From: Nocardia sp. NRRL S-836
Lineage (GTDB): Bacteria; Actinomycetota; Actinomycetes; Mycobacteriales; Pseudonocardiaceae
Length of the DNA stretch: 64,000 nucleotides
Direction: 5' to 3'
Assembly: GCF_001279525.1 (NCBI RefSeq)
Contig: NZ_LGDY01000098.1
Coordinates: forward strand, 37,941 to 101,940
Part shown: in pieces, positions 7,958-16,329 of the stretch
Layout: each line of letters starts with the position of its first letter
Numbering within the stretch: position 1 is the first letter of the stretch
The notes under the pieces: model-generated
The model's database searches: none
What the model was told of the DNA's origin: nothing
Seen by the model: the letters and a program-made list of their open reading frames with translations, nothing else
Position numbers and translations under genes: made by a program

Positions 7958-9310
7958 ATGAAGCGAAGTGGTGCGATCTTGGTGCTCGTGCTGGGGGCGG
8001 TCCTCGGGATCGCGGCCCCCGCACTGGCCGACGGCGCTCAGCTCGGCAGCGACCTGCACGTCGCGCAGAGCCTGGGCGACCGCGAGCTGACGGTGATCAT
8101 CCGGCGGGTCGCGGAGGTGCCCGGCCCGGTGCACGTCGACGTGGTCACGCACGCCGGCACCCCACCGGGCGAGCTCGTGCTGACCGCACGGGCCGCAGGG
8201 GCGCGGACGAGCACGACGAAGGTGGTCCTCGGTGCCACACCGGGCTTCTACTCGGGTGTCGTGGACGTGGACCGGCCCGGTCCGTGGGAGCTGGCCGTGG
8301 GGGAGCCGGCGGTCGACGAGGCGACCATTCCGTTCGTCGTCCCGGCGAACGTGCCGTCGCCGTGGGAGAACGCGACGTACGGCGGGTTCATCGCGGCCGG
8401 CGTGTGCCTGTTTGCCGCGCTGCTGCTGGCCGTGCTCGGACTGCCCGGTCTGGCACTCGTGCCGGCCGGGGGCGTGGTCGCCGGCGTCGCGGTCGCGGTG
8501 ACGGCGGCGTTGCTGGCGCCCGGCATCCCGCCGGTCCCGGCTCCCGGCACGCAGCTCGACCCGACCTACGACAACGTCCTGGACCCGTACCGGCGAACGT
8601 CCACAACGGACTTCTCGCGGCCGCCGGTGAACCTGGTGCCGCGCGTGGACGGCACTGACCTCGTGCTCGGCCTGACCGACGGGTCCTCCGGCCGGCCGGT
8701 CGACGACCTGCTGGTGCACGACAGCGCGTTCATCCACCTCGTCGTGGTGTCACCGGCCGGGAACCTCCGCCACCTGCACCCGGTCCGCGCGGCACCGGGC
8801 GAGTACCGCGCCCGCCTGCGCGACGCGGAACAGGGCACGCACGCGATCGCCGCGGAGATCGCGCGCCGCGGCGGGGGAGTGCAGCTGCTGCGCTCCAGCG
8901 TCGACGTCGCCGGTGCACCCGGTGCGCCGTCGAATGATGGAAGAGCCGACGTGACGACGGAGATCCGGGAGGCGGGCCGGCCGAGCACGCTCACCGCGCA
9001 CTTCGGCGACCGCGACCTGCAACCGTGGCTGGGCATGCTCGGCCACATGATCGTCGTCGGCCCGGTCACCGACAGCCCGGCCACGGCACCGATCTGGGCG
9101 CACGTGCACTCGATGATCCCGCCGGTGCCGGGCATGCCCGACAAACCCGACGAGAGCGTCGCCGCCTACGGGCCGGACGTGCCGTTCACCTACTCGTTCC
9201 CGTTGCCCGGCCGCTACCTCGTGTGGATCCAGGTCGAACGGGACTACGCGGTCGTCACCGTGCCGAAGGTCGTCGACGTGCCCGCGGCGAAGGGGGTTCC
9301 AGCGAAGTGA
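7958..9310 (+). CDS. Exported two-helix protein with duplicated His-rich beta domains (PmoB-like architecture)
   Basis: 450 residues: signal peptide 1-25 (ending PALAD), an extracytoplasmic beta-rich domain about 26-135, two membrane helices about 141-165 and 168-188, then a long external C-terminal part. That part contains two similar blocks: VHDSAFIHLVVV with HLH at 272-274, and GMLGHMIVVG with HVH at 382-384. Such His patterns occur in copper-handling secreted proteins. The order signal peptide, beta domain, two helices, beta domain is also that of PmoB/AmoB, but the His pair of the PmoB copper-B site is not conserved in the first domain. First gene of a tight four-gene operon. Function unknown; metal binding inferred. 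Confidence 0.75.
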   Translation: MKRSGAILVLVLGAVLGIAAPALADGAQLGSDLHVAQSLGDRELTVIIRRVAEVPGPVHVDVVTHAGTPPGELVLTARAAGARTSTTKVVLGATPGFYSGVVDVDRPGPWELAVGEPAVDEATIPFVVPANVPSPWENATYGGFIAAGVCLFAALLLAVLGLPGLALVPAGGVVAGVAVAVTAALLAPGIPPVPAPGTQLDPTYDNVLDPYRRTSTTDFSRPPVNLVPRVDGTDLVLGLTDGSSGRPVDDLLVHDSAFIHLVVVSPAGNLRHLHPVRAAPGEYRARLRDAEQGTHAIAAEIARRGGGVQLLRSSVDVAGAPGAPSNDGRADVTTEIREAGRPSTLTAHFGDRDLQPWLGMLGHMIVVGPVTDSPATAPIWAHVHSMIPPVPGMPDKPDESVAAYGPDVPFTYSFPLPGRYLVWIQVERDYAVVTVPKVVDVPAAKGVPAK

Positions 9311-9705
9311 AGCGAACCAGGTCCACGGTCGTGGTGGCCGTCCTGGCCGGTGTCGTCGCGTTGGTGGGGGTGCTGGTCGTGCTGTGGCCGCGCAGTGTGG
9401 AGGCGCAGCCGCACCTCGCCGAGACGGAGCGGCTGCGGTTCGTCCTCACGCCGGAGAGCACCAGGACCGGCACCAACTCGTTCGACCTGCGCGTCACCGA
9501 CCGGTCCGGCGGCCCCGCCCAGGGCGAGGTGACCGTCGAGCCGGCGATGCCGCAGATGGGCCACGCGGTCGCGCCGATCACCGCGGCACCGCAGGAACCC
9601 GGCCACTACCGGGTCGGCGGCGTCGAGCTGTTCATGGCCGGCCAATGGGAGATCACCGTGTCACTCAACGCGGAGCGGGTCGTCATCCCGCTGCTGCTCA
9701 CCTGA
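9307..9705 (+). CDS. Membrane-anchored YtkA/FixH-like protein
   Basis: Starts at GTG 9307, overlapping the previous stop by 4 bp (GTGA), with AAGGGGG upstream. 132 residues: one N-terminal membrane anchor (about 8-28), then a beta-sandwich domain of the YtkA/FixH type. The typical pattern is visible: a region of the form TNSFDLRVTD, the MPQMGH segment, a GHYRVGGV strand and a closing GQWEITVSL. FixH/YtkA-like domains recur beside copper transport and copper-oxidase assembly genes. Here it probably acts outside the membrane with its neighbours in metal delivery. The exact role is inference. Confidence 0.72.
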   Translation: MKRTRSTVVVAVLAGVVALVGVLVVLWPRSVEAQPHLAETERLRFVLTPESTRTGTNSFDLRVTDRSGGPAQGEVTVEPAMPQMGHAVAPITAAPQEPGHYRVGGVELFMAGQWEITVSLNAERVVIPLLLT

Positions 9706-9718
9706 AGGGGGAGGATCG

Positions 9719-10822
9719 ATGGACATCACTGCCTCGACGGTGGCCACACCGTCAGCCAGGACCGTCCCGAAGGGGGTGGTGCCCGCCAGTCTCGTCGTCG
9801 GCGGCACCCTGATCTCACTGATCGGCCTGACGTGGGACATCCAGTGGCACACCGACGTCGGCCCCGACACGTTCTTCACGATGCCGCACCTGTTCCTGTA
9901 CGCGGGCAGTGCGATCTCGGGGCTGGCGAGCCTGGTCGTCGTGCTGATGACGACGGCGGCCACCAAGCGCGAGCGCGGTGTCGACCCGATCGTCGGCGGC
10001 CGCGCGGTCGGTGTCTTCGGACGCACGTTCGCCGCACCCGTCGGCTACCTCGTCTCCGGCGTCGGTGCCGCGCTGTTCCTGGTCTACGGCCTGTGGGACC
10101 AGTGGTGGCACGGCCTGTACGGGTTCGACGCGGTGATCGCCTCGCCGCCGCACATCGGGCTGCTGCTGTCGATCTCGATCACGATGGTCGGCGCGGTCAT
10201 GGTGTTCGCGGTCGCCCGTGACGAGCCGTGGGGCACCTACGGCGTGGTCGGCTCCTCGGCCGTGCTGCTCGCGTTCAGCATGGTGACCGTCATCGGTCTG
10301 CAGGCGCTGCCCAACGGCCTGGTCAACTCGATCAACGTGGGTGCCGCGTTCTTCTCGGTGATGATCCTCTTCATGGCCGGGCACGCGCTGAACCGGCGTG
10401 GCGGCGCACTGGCCGTCGCGGTCGTGGTCGCGGCGCTGCAGGCGGTGTTCTGGTGGTTCTCGCCGTGGGCGACCGAGGTCTACGCCGACGCCACCGGCCT
10501 GCCGCTGCGCGACTACACCGACGGCGTTCCCGGTCTGCCCAACATGATCCCGATGTGCCTGGTGCTCGTCGCGGTCGCCGTGGAGCTGCTGCACCGGGTG
10601 CCGGCCTGGGTCCCCGGCGCGCTCGGCGGCGTGATCATCACCGCCTGCGCACCGCTGCAGCGCATGCTCGTCCACGGCGGCGGCTACTTCCCGAGCACGG
10701 ACCGCTACCTCGCCACCATCGCGGCCGGCGCGGCGTTCGGCGCCCTCGCCGGGCTGCTCGGCCGCCGGTTCGGCCTGACGCTGCGCCACCTCGCACCGGC
10801 CAGGGAGAACCGCCATGCGTAG
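9719..10822 (+). CDS. Polytopic membrane protein with both PmoC/AmoC metal-site motifs
   Basis: 367 residues, about eight hydrophobic helices, preceded by AAGGGGGAGG. Two internal motifs follow the same plan. Motif 1 has D40, W43, H44, D50-T51, F53-T54 and H57. Motif 2 has W126, D127, W130, H131, D137, P143-P144 and H145. Ligand spacings are D, +4 H, +17 H and D, +4 H, +18 H. From memory of PmoC of Methylococcus capsulatus, the CuC ligands are D156/H160/H173 and the CuD ligands N227/H231/H245, the same spacings. DTxFT in motif 1 and PxH-x-G in motif 2 also match. I therefore infer a distant PmoC/AmoC relative. No PmoA-like gene is present, so an oxygenase activity is not claimed. Confidence 0.7.
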   Translation: MDITASTVATPSARTVPKGVVPASLVVGGTLISLIGLTWDIQWHTDVGPDTFFTMPHLFLYAGSAISGLASLVVVLMTTAATKRERGVDPIVGGRAVGVFGRTFAAPVGYLVSGVGAALFLVYGLWDQWWHGLYGFDAVIASPPHIGLLLSISITMVGAVMVFAVARDEPWGTYGVVGSSAVLLAFSMVTVIGLQALPNGLVNSINVGAAFFSVMILFMAGHALNRRGGALAVAVVVAALQAVFWWFSPWATEVYADATGLPLRDYTDGVPGLPNMIPMCLVLVAVAVELLHRVPAWVPGALGGVIITACAPLQRMLVHGGGYFPSTDRYLATIAAGAAFGALAGLLGRRFGLTLRHLAPARENRHA

Positions 10823-11339
10823 AACGTTGCCGGCCCTGCTGGGCGCCGCCGCGCTCCTGTTCGGCCTCGCCGCGCCCGCACTGGCCTTCGAGCCGGTGAA
10901 CGTCGTGCACACCGAGAAGGTCAAGGCCGGGCCCTACGACCTGACCGTCGGCTTCAGCACGTGGCCGCTCAAGGCCATGCAGTCGCTGGACTTCACGTTC
11001 GCGCCCGAGGATGGCATCACGGCCAAGAAGGGCACGCTGACCCTGCTCTACGGCAACGAGGTCGCCGACGACGAACCGCTGGCCCGCCACCCCCGCAAGC
11101 GCGAGGTGTGGGGCCTGGACGTCCGGGCGCTGCCGGAACCCGGCACGTGGACCATGCGGTTCGACGTCGACGGTCCGGCAGGCACCGGCACCGGCGAGCT
11201 GAAGAACCTCCAGGTGATGGAGCAGCCCGGCCCGCCGATGGGCCTGTCGTGGGCGATCAGCACCATCCCGCTGTTCGGCCTGATCGCGCTCATCGTGATC
11301 GCGTGGCGGCGCACGCGTGAACCCGCTCGCTCCACATAG
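10815..11339 (+). CDS. Secreted beta-domain protein with C-terminal membrane anchor
   Basis: Overlaps the previous gene by 8 bp; GGGAGA precedes the ATG. 174 residues: signal peptide 1-24 (ending PALAF), an extracytoplasmic domain of about 115 residues rich in alternating hydrophobic residues (TVGFSTWPLKA and GTWTMRFDVDG strands), and a C-terminal helix about 145-165 followed by RRTR, giving an outside-facing anchored topology. The layout resembles the small PmoD proteins that accompany copper monooxygenase genes, but no copper-ligand motif is obvious. Last gene of the operon; a strong hairpin follows. Family not recognised with certainty. Confidence 0.68.
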   Translation: MRRTLPALLGAAALLFGLAAPALAFEPVNVVHTEKVKAGPYDLTVGFSTWPLKAMQSLDFTFAPEDGITAKKGTLTLLYGNEVADDEPLARHPRKREVWGLDVRALPEPGTWTMRFDVDGPAGTGTGELKNLQVMEQPGPPMGLSWAISTIPLFGLIALIVIAWRRTREPARST

Positions 11340-11354
11340 GAGTCAGCCGCACCC

Positions 11355-11408
11355 GGTGGGGCACCTCGTGCACATTCCCCAACGGGGACGCGCACGAGGT
11401 GCCCCACC
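11355..11408. terminator. Bidirectional terminator between convergent genes
   Basis: A perfect 17-bp inverted repeat (11355-11371 with 11392-11408) encloses a second small stem (CCCC/GGGG) in its loop. It lies midway between the rightward copper-type operon and the leftward TetR gene, and probably terminates both. Confidence 0.8.
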
Positions 11409-11427
11409 GTCGTCGCCGCCCCGCTGA

Positions 11428-12063
11428 TCACCCTTCACGCGTGCCGTACCTGGCCTCCATCATCAGCACGGCCTCGTCCACGACGTGCGCCGTCGAGGCG
11501 TCGTCAGGGGACCAGCCGACGAGCAGCATCCGGGGCCAGAAGACGTAGTTGGAGATCATCCCGAGGAACTGGGTCGCTGCCAGTTCCGTGTCGGCCAACT
11601 CCGCCGTGCCCAGGGCTTTCTCGGCGTCGAGATAACGGCGCACCGAGTCGAAGTAGGGCATCTTGCCGCGCTCGAAGTGGGTCTCGCCCAGCTCGGGGAA
11701 GCGCGGCAGCTCGGCGATGACGATGCGGAACAGGGCCGCCATGCCCGGCCGGGTGAGCAGGGTGACGTACCGGCGGCCGATCGCCGTCAGGCCCGCCCGC
11801 AGGTCGCCCGCCGGGGGAAGCGGGTCGCCGTCGTCCTCGACCGTCCAGGACGCCGTCACGATCGCGTCGAACAGCGCCGCCTTGGTCGGGAACTGCTTGA
11901 ACAGGGTCGCCTTCGACACCCCGGCCGCCTCGGCGACCTTGGCCAGTGAGGTGCCGGCGTACCCGGCGTCGAGGAACAGCCGGGTGGCGGCCTCGACGAT
12001 GGCCGCCCGCTTCTGCTCGGCGACGCGCCGGTGGTAGGGCGAGGGCTCCGTCGTCATGCGCAC
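11428..12063 (-). CDS. TetR/AcrR-family repressor
   Basis: 211 residues. The N-terminal TetR helix-turn-helix spans about 15-60 (REAILEAA-type first helix, then SLAKVAEAAGVSKATLFKQF), followed by an all-helical ligand-binding domain. It is divergent from the SDR gene at 12165, and the space between holds two copies of a 25-bp repeat with palindromic core. The simplest model is a repressor of itself and the SDR, relieved by a small-molecule substrate of that enzyme. Effector unknown. Confidence 0.9.
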   Translation of the reverse strand: MRMTTEPSPYHRRVAEQKRAAIVEAATRLFLDAGYAGTSLAKVAEAAGVSKATLFKQFPTKAALFDAIVTASWTVEDDGDPLPPAGDLRAGLTAIGRRYVTLLTRPGMAALFRIVIAELPRFPELGETHFERGKMPYFDSVRRYLDAEKALGTAELADTELAATQFLGMISNYVFWPRMLLVGWSPDDASTAHVVDEAVLMMEARYGTREG

Positions 12064-12070
12064 ACCCTAC

Positions 12071-12140
12071 GCGAGGCGAGTCACTTGACTCACCACTCGC
12101 CCGGTGCGTAGCTTGGCGAGGCGAGTCACTCGACTCACCA
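12071..12140. promoter_or_regulatory. Twin 25-bp operators of the TetR/SDR pair
   Basis: Two direct repeats (12071-12095 and 12116-12140) differ at one base. Each contains GAGTCA-CT-TGACTC symmetry, perfect in the first copy and one mismatch in the second (12078-12091, 12123-12136). They start 45 bp apart, just upstream of both divergent genes; the second abuts the SDR ribosome site. Presumed binding sites for the adjacent TetR protein. Confidence 0.75.
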
Positions 12141-12164
12141 TCCTTTCGCAGGGAGGACCGCGTC

Positions 12165-12947
12165 ATGGGACGCTTCGACAAGCAGACCGTTCTCGTCACC
12201 GGCGGCACCGGCGGTCAGGGCGCCAGCCACGTCCGCGCCTACCACGAGGAGGGCGCGAACGTCGTCATCGCCGCGCTCTCCGCGGAACGTGGCGAGGCGC
12301 TCGCCGCCGAGCTCGGCGAGCGGGCGCTGTTCGTCCGCCTGGACGTCACCGACGAGGACGCCTGGGTGGCGGCGGTCGCCGAGACCGAACGCCGGTTCGG
12401 CCCGATCGCGGTCCTGGTCAACAACGCCGGCGTGCAGAACCCCGCGGTGCCGATCGAGGCCGTCGAACGCCACGTCTGGGACCGCGTCCTCGCCGTCAAC
12501 CTCACGGGCGCGTTCCTCGGCATCAAGACCGTGACGCCGTCGCTGCGCCGCAACGGCGGCGGGGTGATCGTGAACATCGCGTCCACGATGGCCCACGTCG
12601 GCAGCCCGTTCTACGCGCCGTACGTCGCCGGCAAGTGGGCGTTGCGCGGGCTCACCAGGACCGCCGCGCTGGAGCTGGGCCGGGACGGCATCCGGGTCAA
12701 CTCCCTGCACCCCGGCGTCATCTCCACCCCGTTCATCACCGACTCGGTCGACGGCCAGCCGCCCATCGCCGACTTCTACTCGCCCGAGCCCTACGCCATC
12801 CCGCGAATGGGCACCCCGGCCGACATCACCGCACTCCTGCTCCACCTCACGTCGGCCGAGGCCTCGTTCGTCACGGGCTCGGAGTTCGTCGCGGACGGCG
12901 GGCTCCTGCTCGGCCCCGCCCTGAAGCCCGGCACGACGGCAGCCTGA
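12165..12947 (+). CDS. Short-chain dehydrogenase/reductase (hydroxysteroid/cyclopentanol dehydrogenase-like)
   Basis: The ATG at 12165 is chosen over upstream in-frame codons because GGGAGGA lies 8 bp before it and the protein then begins right at the Rossmann fold. 260 residues with cofactor motif TGGTGGQG near residue 13, NNAG, catalytic Ser in the NIAST strand and the YxxxK pair in PYVAGKWAL. The C-terminal GGLLLGPALKP tail is like 3-alpha/20-beta-hydroxysteroid dehydrogenases. Oxidises or reduces an alcohol/ketone with NAD(P)(H); substrate unknown. Probably induced by the ligand of the divergent TetR regulator. Confidence 0.9.
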   Translation: MGRFDKQTVLVTGGTGGQGASHVRAYHEEGANVVIAALSAERGEALAAELGERALFVRLDVTDEDAWVAAVAETERRFGPIAVLVNNAGVQNPAVPIEAVERHVWDRVLAVNLTGAFLGIKTVTPSLRRNGGGVIVNIASTMAHVGSPFYAPYVAGKWALRGLTRTAALELGRDGIRVNSLHPGVISTPFITDSVDGQPPIADFYSPEPYAIPRMGTPADITALLLHLTSAEASFVTGSEFVADGGLLLGPALKPGTTAA

Positions 12948-13001
12948 CCGCGCCGCCGTCGCCACGGTGGGAGGTGCGGGAAGGGGCGGTGCTGCCCTTC
13001 G

Positions 13002-13586
13002 TCACACGTGCAGGTCCGACGTCGGGCGGCTGCTCAGCCCGGCGATCCGGCCGAACAGGTGCGTGGCGGGGGCGTCCGGGTCGTCGCCGTAGAAGAACTC
13101 CGCGAGCGCCTGGTGGAACTCGGTGCGGTCCAGCCCACCGGAGCCGTCCGAGTCCAGGGCGTGGAAGACGGCGGCACAGTCCTCATCGGACACGTTGCCC
13201 GCCATGCGGAAGATCTCAGCGAACTCCGCCTGGTCGAGCCGGTCGTCGCCGTCGAGGTCGATCAGGTCGAAGTAGCAGTCGGCCACCGGCCCGACCTGCT
13301 GCGGGTACAGGGCGGGATCGGCCAGCGCCCGCCGGAAGCCCTCGGTCATCTCGCGCAGGTCGACCTGCCCGTCCCCGTCCTCGTCCATCGGCGCGATCAC
13401 GTTGGCCCAGAACGCGTTCAGCCCGTCGGTCAGCCGGCTGGCGACCGCGGAGCCCGGCGCGGCACCGCGGGCGGCGATGAAGCGCTCGCCCATCAACCGG
13501 ACGTCCTCGCGGGTGATCACGCCGTCGCCGTCGACGTCGGCGCCCCTGAACCACTGGCGGTACTTGAGATCCTGGACTTCAGTCAT
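13002..13586 (-). CDS. EF-hand calcium-binding protein (four loops)
   Basis: 194 residues from the ATG at 13586; the longer open frame upstream has no supporting signal. Four canonical 12-residue EF-hand loops are seen at D17-D28, D68-E79, D110-E121 and D145-E156, each with Asp at positions 1, 3 and 5 or close variants. The first loop ends in Asp rather than Glu. The length and paired-hand layout match the sarcoplasmic/CabB-type calcium-binding proteins found in actinomycetes, which are cytosolic calcium buffers or sensors. No target gene is evident nearby. Confidence 0.9.
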   Translation of the reverse strand: MTEVQDLKYRQWFRGADVDGDGVITREDVRLMGERFIAARGAAPGSAVASRLTDGLNAFWANVIAPMDEDGDGQVDLREMTEGFRRALADPALYPQQVGPVADCYFDLIDLDGDDRLDQAEFAEIFRMAGNVSDEDCAAVFHALDSDGSGGLDRTEFHQALAEFFYGDDPDAPATHLFGRIAGLSSRPTSDLHV

Positions 13587-13686
13587 GGCCACGCAACGTA
13601 TGCACGCCGCAAACCGGTGTCCAGCAGCGTGACCCGTGCGGGAAGCCGGATCATTCCTTCGGGTGGTGTGTCGGCCGTGGTGGACG

Positions 13687-15993
13687 TCAGCCGGGCGGGG
13701 CGATGTCCGGTGGCGCGAAGGCGAGCACGTCGGGAAGGGGACCGTCGTAGCGCTCGACGTCGACCAGCACGCTGTGGGCACTCGGTCCCTGGGACAGCCG
13801 CGAGCACGGCCGGTCCGCCGTGAGGACGTTCGGGTTGCCGTGGCGGTCCAGCGTTCCGCTCTCACCCGGCTGCACCGGATCCCACCACGCTCCCGTGGAC
13901 AGCTGCACGACGCCCGGCATCACGTCCTCCGACAGGACCGCGCCCGCGAGACAGCCGCCCCGGTCGTTGTGGACGCGCACGACCATGCCGCTCTCGATGC
14001 CGCGCGCCGCGGCGTCCGAGGGGTTGATCGTCACCGGCTCGCGGCCGCGGATCTTCGAACCGAGGCTGTGGCCACCGTTGTCGTACTGGCTGTGCAGGCG
14101 GGAGGCGGGCTGGTTCGAGATCAGGTGCAGCGGGAACCGGTCCGACAGGCCAGCGCGGAGCCACTCCGCCGGTTCGAACCACTTCGGATGCCCGGCGCAG
14201 TCGTCGTAGCCGAACGAGTCGATCTCCTCGGAGAAGATCTCGATCCGGCCCGACGGCGTCGTGAGGGGGAAGCGCTCCGGATCCGAGCGGAGGGCTGCGA
14301 AATCGCCGGGGAACGGTCCGGTCGACGCCGGCAGCTCGGCGGTGGAGATCCGCCAGAAGTCGTCGAAGCCCGGCAACGCGGCATCGCCGGCGAGCTTGGC
14401 CCGCGTCTGCTCGTACAGGTGCCGGACCCACTCGATCTCGGAGCGCCCCTCCGTGAACTCCTGCTCGAACCCGAGCCGGGCGGCAAGGTCGGCGAAGATC
14501 CGGTGGTCGGTCCGCGACTCACCCGCGGGCTCGCGGACCTTCGGCATGGCGACGATGTGCGGGTCCGAGAACCCGGCGGCGAAGTCGTCGCGCTCCAGGC
14601 TGGTGGCGACGGGCAGGACGATGTCCGCGAACTTGGCCGTCGTGTTCCACCAGGCCTCGTGCACGACGACCGTGTCCGGCGTCTGCCAGGCGCGGGTCAG
14701 CCGGTGGAGGTCCTGGTGGTGGTGGAACGGGTTCCCGCCGCACCAGTAGACCAGCCGGAGCTCGGGCAGGGTGAGACGGCTGCCGTCGTAGTCGATGACC
14801 TCGCCCGGACGCAGCAGGGCATCGGCGATCCGCGCGACGGGGATGAAGTCCGGAACCGGGTTGGGCACCTCCGGGATCGTCGCCACGAAGGCGCGGTCCG
14901 GGGCGACGCCCGTCGCGTCCATCGTCGCGTACCCCGCGCCCCAGCCGCATCCCGGCCGCCCCATCGACCCCGCCATGGCGGCGAGCACGACGGACATCCA
15001 GATGGGTTGTTCGCCGTGGTCCGCCCGCTGCACCGCGTAGTTGACCATGATGAGGGAACGCCGGCTGGTGAGGCGGCGAGCGAGGTCGGTGAGCACCTCG
15101 CGGCCGATGCCCGTGATCTCCGCCGCCCAGGCGGCGTCCTTCACGACGCCGTCGAGCTCGCCGAGCAGGTAGGCGGCGAAGCGGTCGAACCCGACGCAGC
15201 ACCGGCGCAGGAAGTCCTCGTCGTGCCACCCGTTGACCAGCATCGTGTGCGCGATGCCGAGCATCGCGGCGGTGTCGGTGTTGGGCACGACGGGCAGCCA
15301 CTCGGCGTCCAGGAAGCCGGCGGCGTCGCTGCGGATGGGACTGACGCTCACGAACCGCACCCCGGCCTCACGGCACCGGCGTTGCAGGTCCCGCGTCTGG
15401 TGCCGGGCCAGCCCACCGGGGTTGATCTGGCTGTTCTTGAGCGCCAGCCCGCCGAACGCCACCACGAGCTCGCAGTTCTCGGCGATCTCGCCCCACATCG
15501 GCATCCGGCTCTGGTAGCTCCACGGATGACCGCCGATGACGTGGGGGAGGATGACCTCCAACGCCGCGGTGCTGTAGGTGTTGCGGGAGTCGGTGTACCC
15601 GCCTCCCAGCGCCAGGAACCGGTGGAGCTGTCCCTGCGCGTGGTGGAACCTGCCCGCGCTGGCCCAGCCGTAGGACCCGCCGAACACCGCGCTGTCCCCG
15701 TGCCGCGACCGCACCCGGCGGAGCTCATCGCTCACCAGCGTGAGGGCCTGGTCCCAGCTCACCTCCACGAAGGTGTCGCTGCCCCTGGCCGAGGGCTCGC
15801 CGTTCAGCCAGCCCTTGCGCACCGCGGGCCGCAGCACCCGAGCGCTGTCCTCGGCCGCCGTCACCATCCCGGGGCCGATGGGCGAAGGCGCGGGGTCGTC
15901 GTGCGTGGGCTCGATCCGCACCAACCGGCCGGAGTCGACCACGGCGACGTAACTGCCCCAGTGCGTCGCAACCGGCATGCGTCGTTCCACCAC
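13687..15993 (-). CDS. Molybdopterin oxidoreductase, biotin-sulfoxide/TMAO/DMSO reductase type
   Basis: 768 residues, DMSO-reductase superfamily. The segment GGSYGWASAGRFHHAQGQ near 105-122 carries the Ser that ligates molybdenum in the BisC/TorA/DorA group. No N-terminal Cys cluster for FeS is present. The N-terminus lacks a Tat signal, so a cytosolic enzyme such as biotin- or methionine-sulfoxide reductase (BisC-like) is more likely than a periplasmic respiratory enzyme. C-terminal molydopterin dinucleotide-binding domain about 640-760 (NQPASRLHSQ, then WWDP). A GTG start with GGAG upstream is used. Stand-alone gene, no electron-transfer partner visible. Confidence 0.87.
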   Translation of the reverse strand: MVERRMPVATHWGSYVAVVDSGRLVRIEPTHDDPAPSPIGPGMVTAAEDSARVLRPAVRKGWLNGEPSARGSDTFVEVSWDQALTLVSDELRRVRSRHGDSAVFGGSYGWASAGRFHHAQGQLHRFLALGGGYTDSRNTYSTAALEVILPHVIGGHPWSYQSRMPMWGEIAENCELVVAFGGLALKNSQINPGGLARHQTRDLQRRCREAGVRFVSVSPIRSDAAGFLDAEWLPVVPNTDTAAMLGIAHTMLVNGWHDEDFLRRCCVGFDRFAAYLLGELDGVVKDAAWAAEITGIGREVLTDLARRLTSRRSLIMVNYAVQRADHGEQPIWMSVVLAAMAGSMGRPGCGWGAGYATMDATGVAPDRAFVATIPEVPNPVPDFIPVARIADALLRPGEVIDYDGSRLTLPELRLVYWCGGNPFHHHQDLHRLTRAWQTPDTVVVHEAWWNTTAKFADIVLPVATSLERDDFAAGFSDPHIVAMPKVREPAGESRTDHRIFADLAARLGFEQEFTEGRSEIEWVRHLYEQTRAKLAGDAALPGFDDFWRISTAELPASTGPFPGDFAALRSDPERFPLTTPSGRIEIFSEEIDSFGYDDCAGHPKWFEPAEWLRAGLSDRFPLHLISNQPASRLHSQYDNGGHSLGSKIRGREPVTINPSDAAARGIESGMVVRVHNDRGGCLAGAVLSEDVMPGVVQLSTGAWWDPVQPGESGTLDRHGNPNVLTADRPCSRLSQGPSAHSVLVDVERYDGPLPDVLAFAPPDIAPPG

Positions 15994-16329
15994 GCCTCAA
16001 CTCCACCTCAGAAGGGACCTCGGACAGCGACGCCGGGGTGATGTGCCGCAACGGGAGCACGCCGTCCGACCGGAGTCGGTGCCCGGCCGTGCGAACCGGG
16101 GGAGGCCCTCGCGGTGGAGTCGCGCATCAGCGGAGTCTCCGTTCCGCCCTCCGGCGTGCCGCGCGGTGCGGCTCCCGGCCGGTGGCCCGTGCTCACCGTA
16201 GCCCCGGCCGGGGCGTGGCTGAAGACGATGCCGGACAGGTCCCCCGGCAGGACGAGGGCCGTCGGCCGAACGCGCACAGCGGGTCTGCGTACCCGCCGTC
16301 CGCCGCCGTCGGCCGTCCGTCGTACGGAC
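15994..16329. other. 336-bp intergenic stretch
   Basis: Between the leftward molybdoenzyme and the leftward unknown gene. No convincing ORF. A loopless 14-bp palindrome (GCCCCGGCCGGGGC, 16201-16214) is present; the molybdoenzyme promoter must lie at the left end. Confidence 0.4.

Noticed and set aside
13636..16041. 801-codon open frame on the plus strand
   Set aside because: Antisense shadow of the molybdoenzyme gene, whose motifs are unmistakable.
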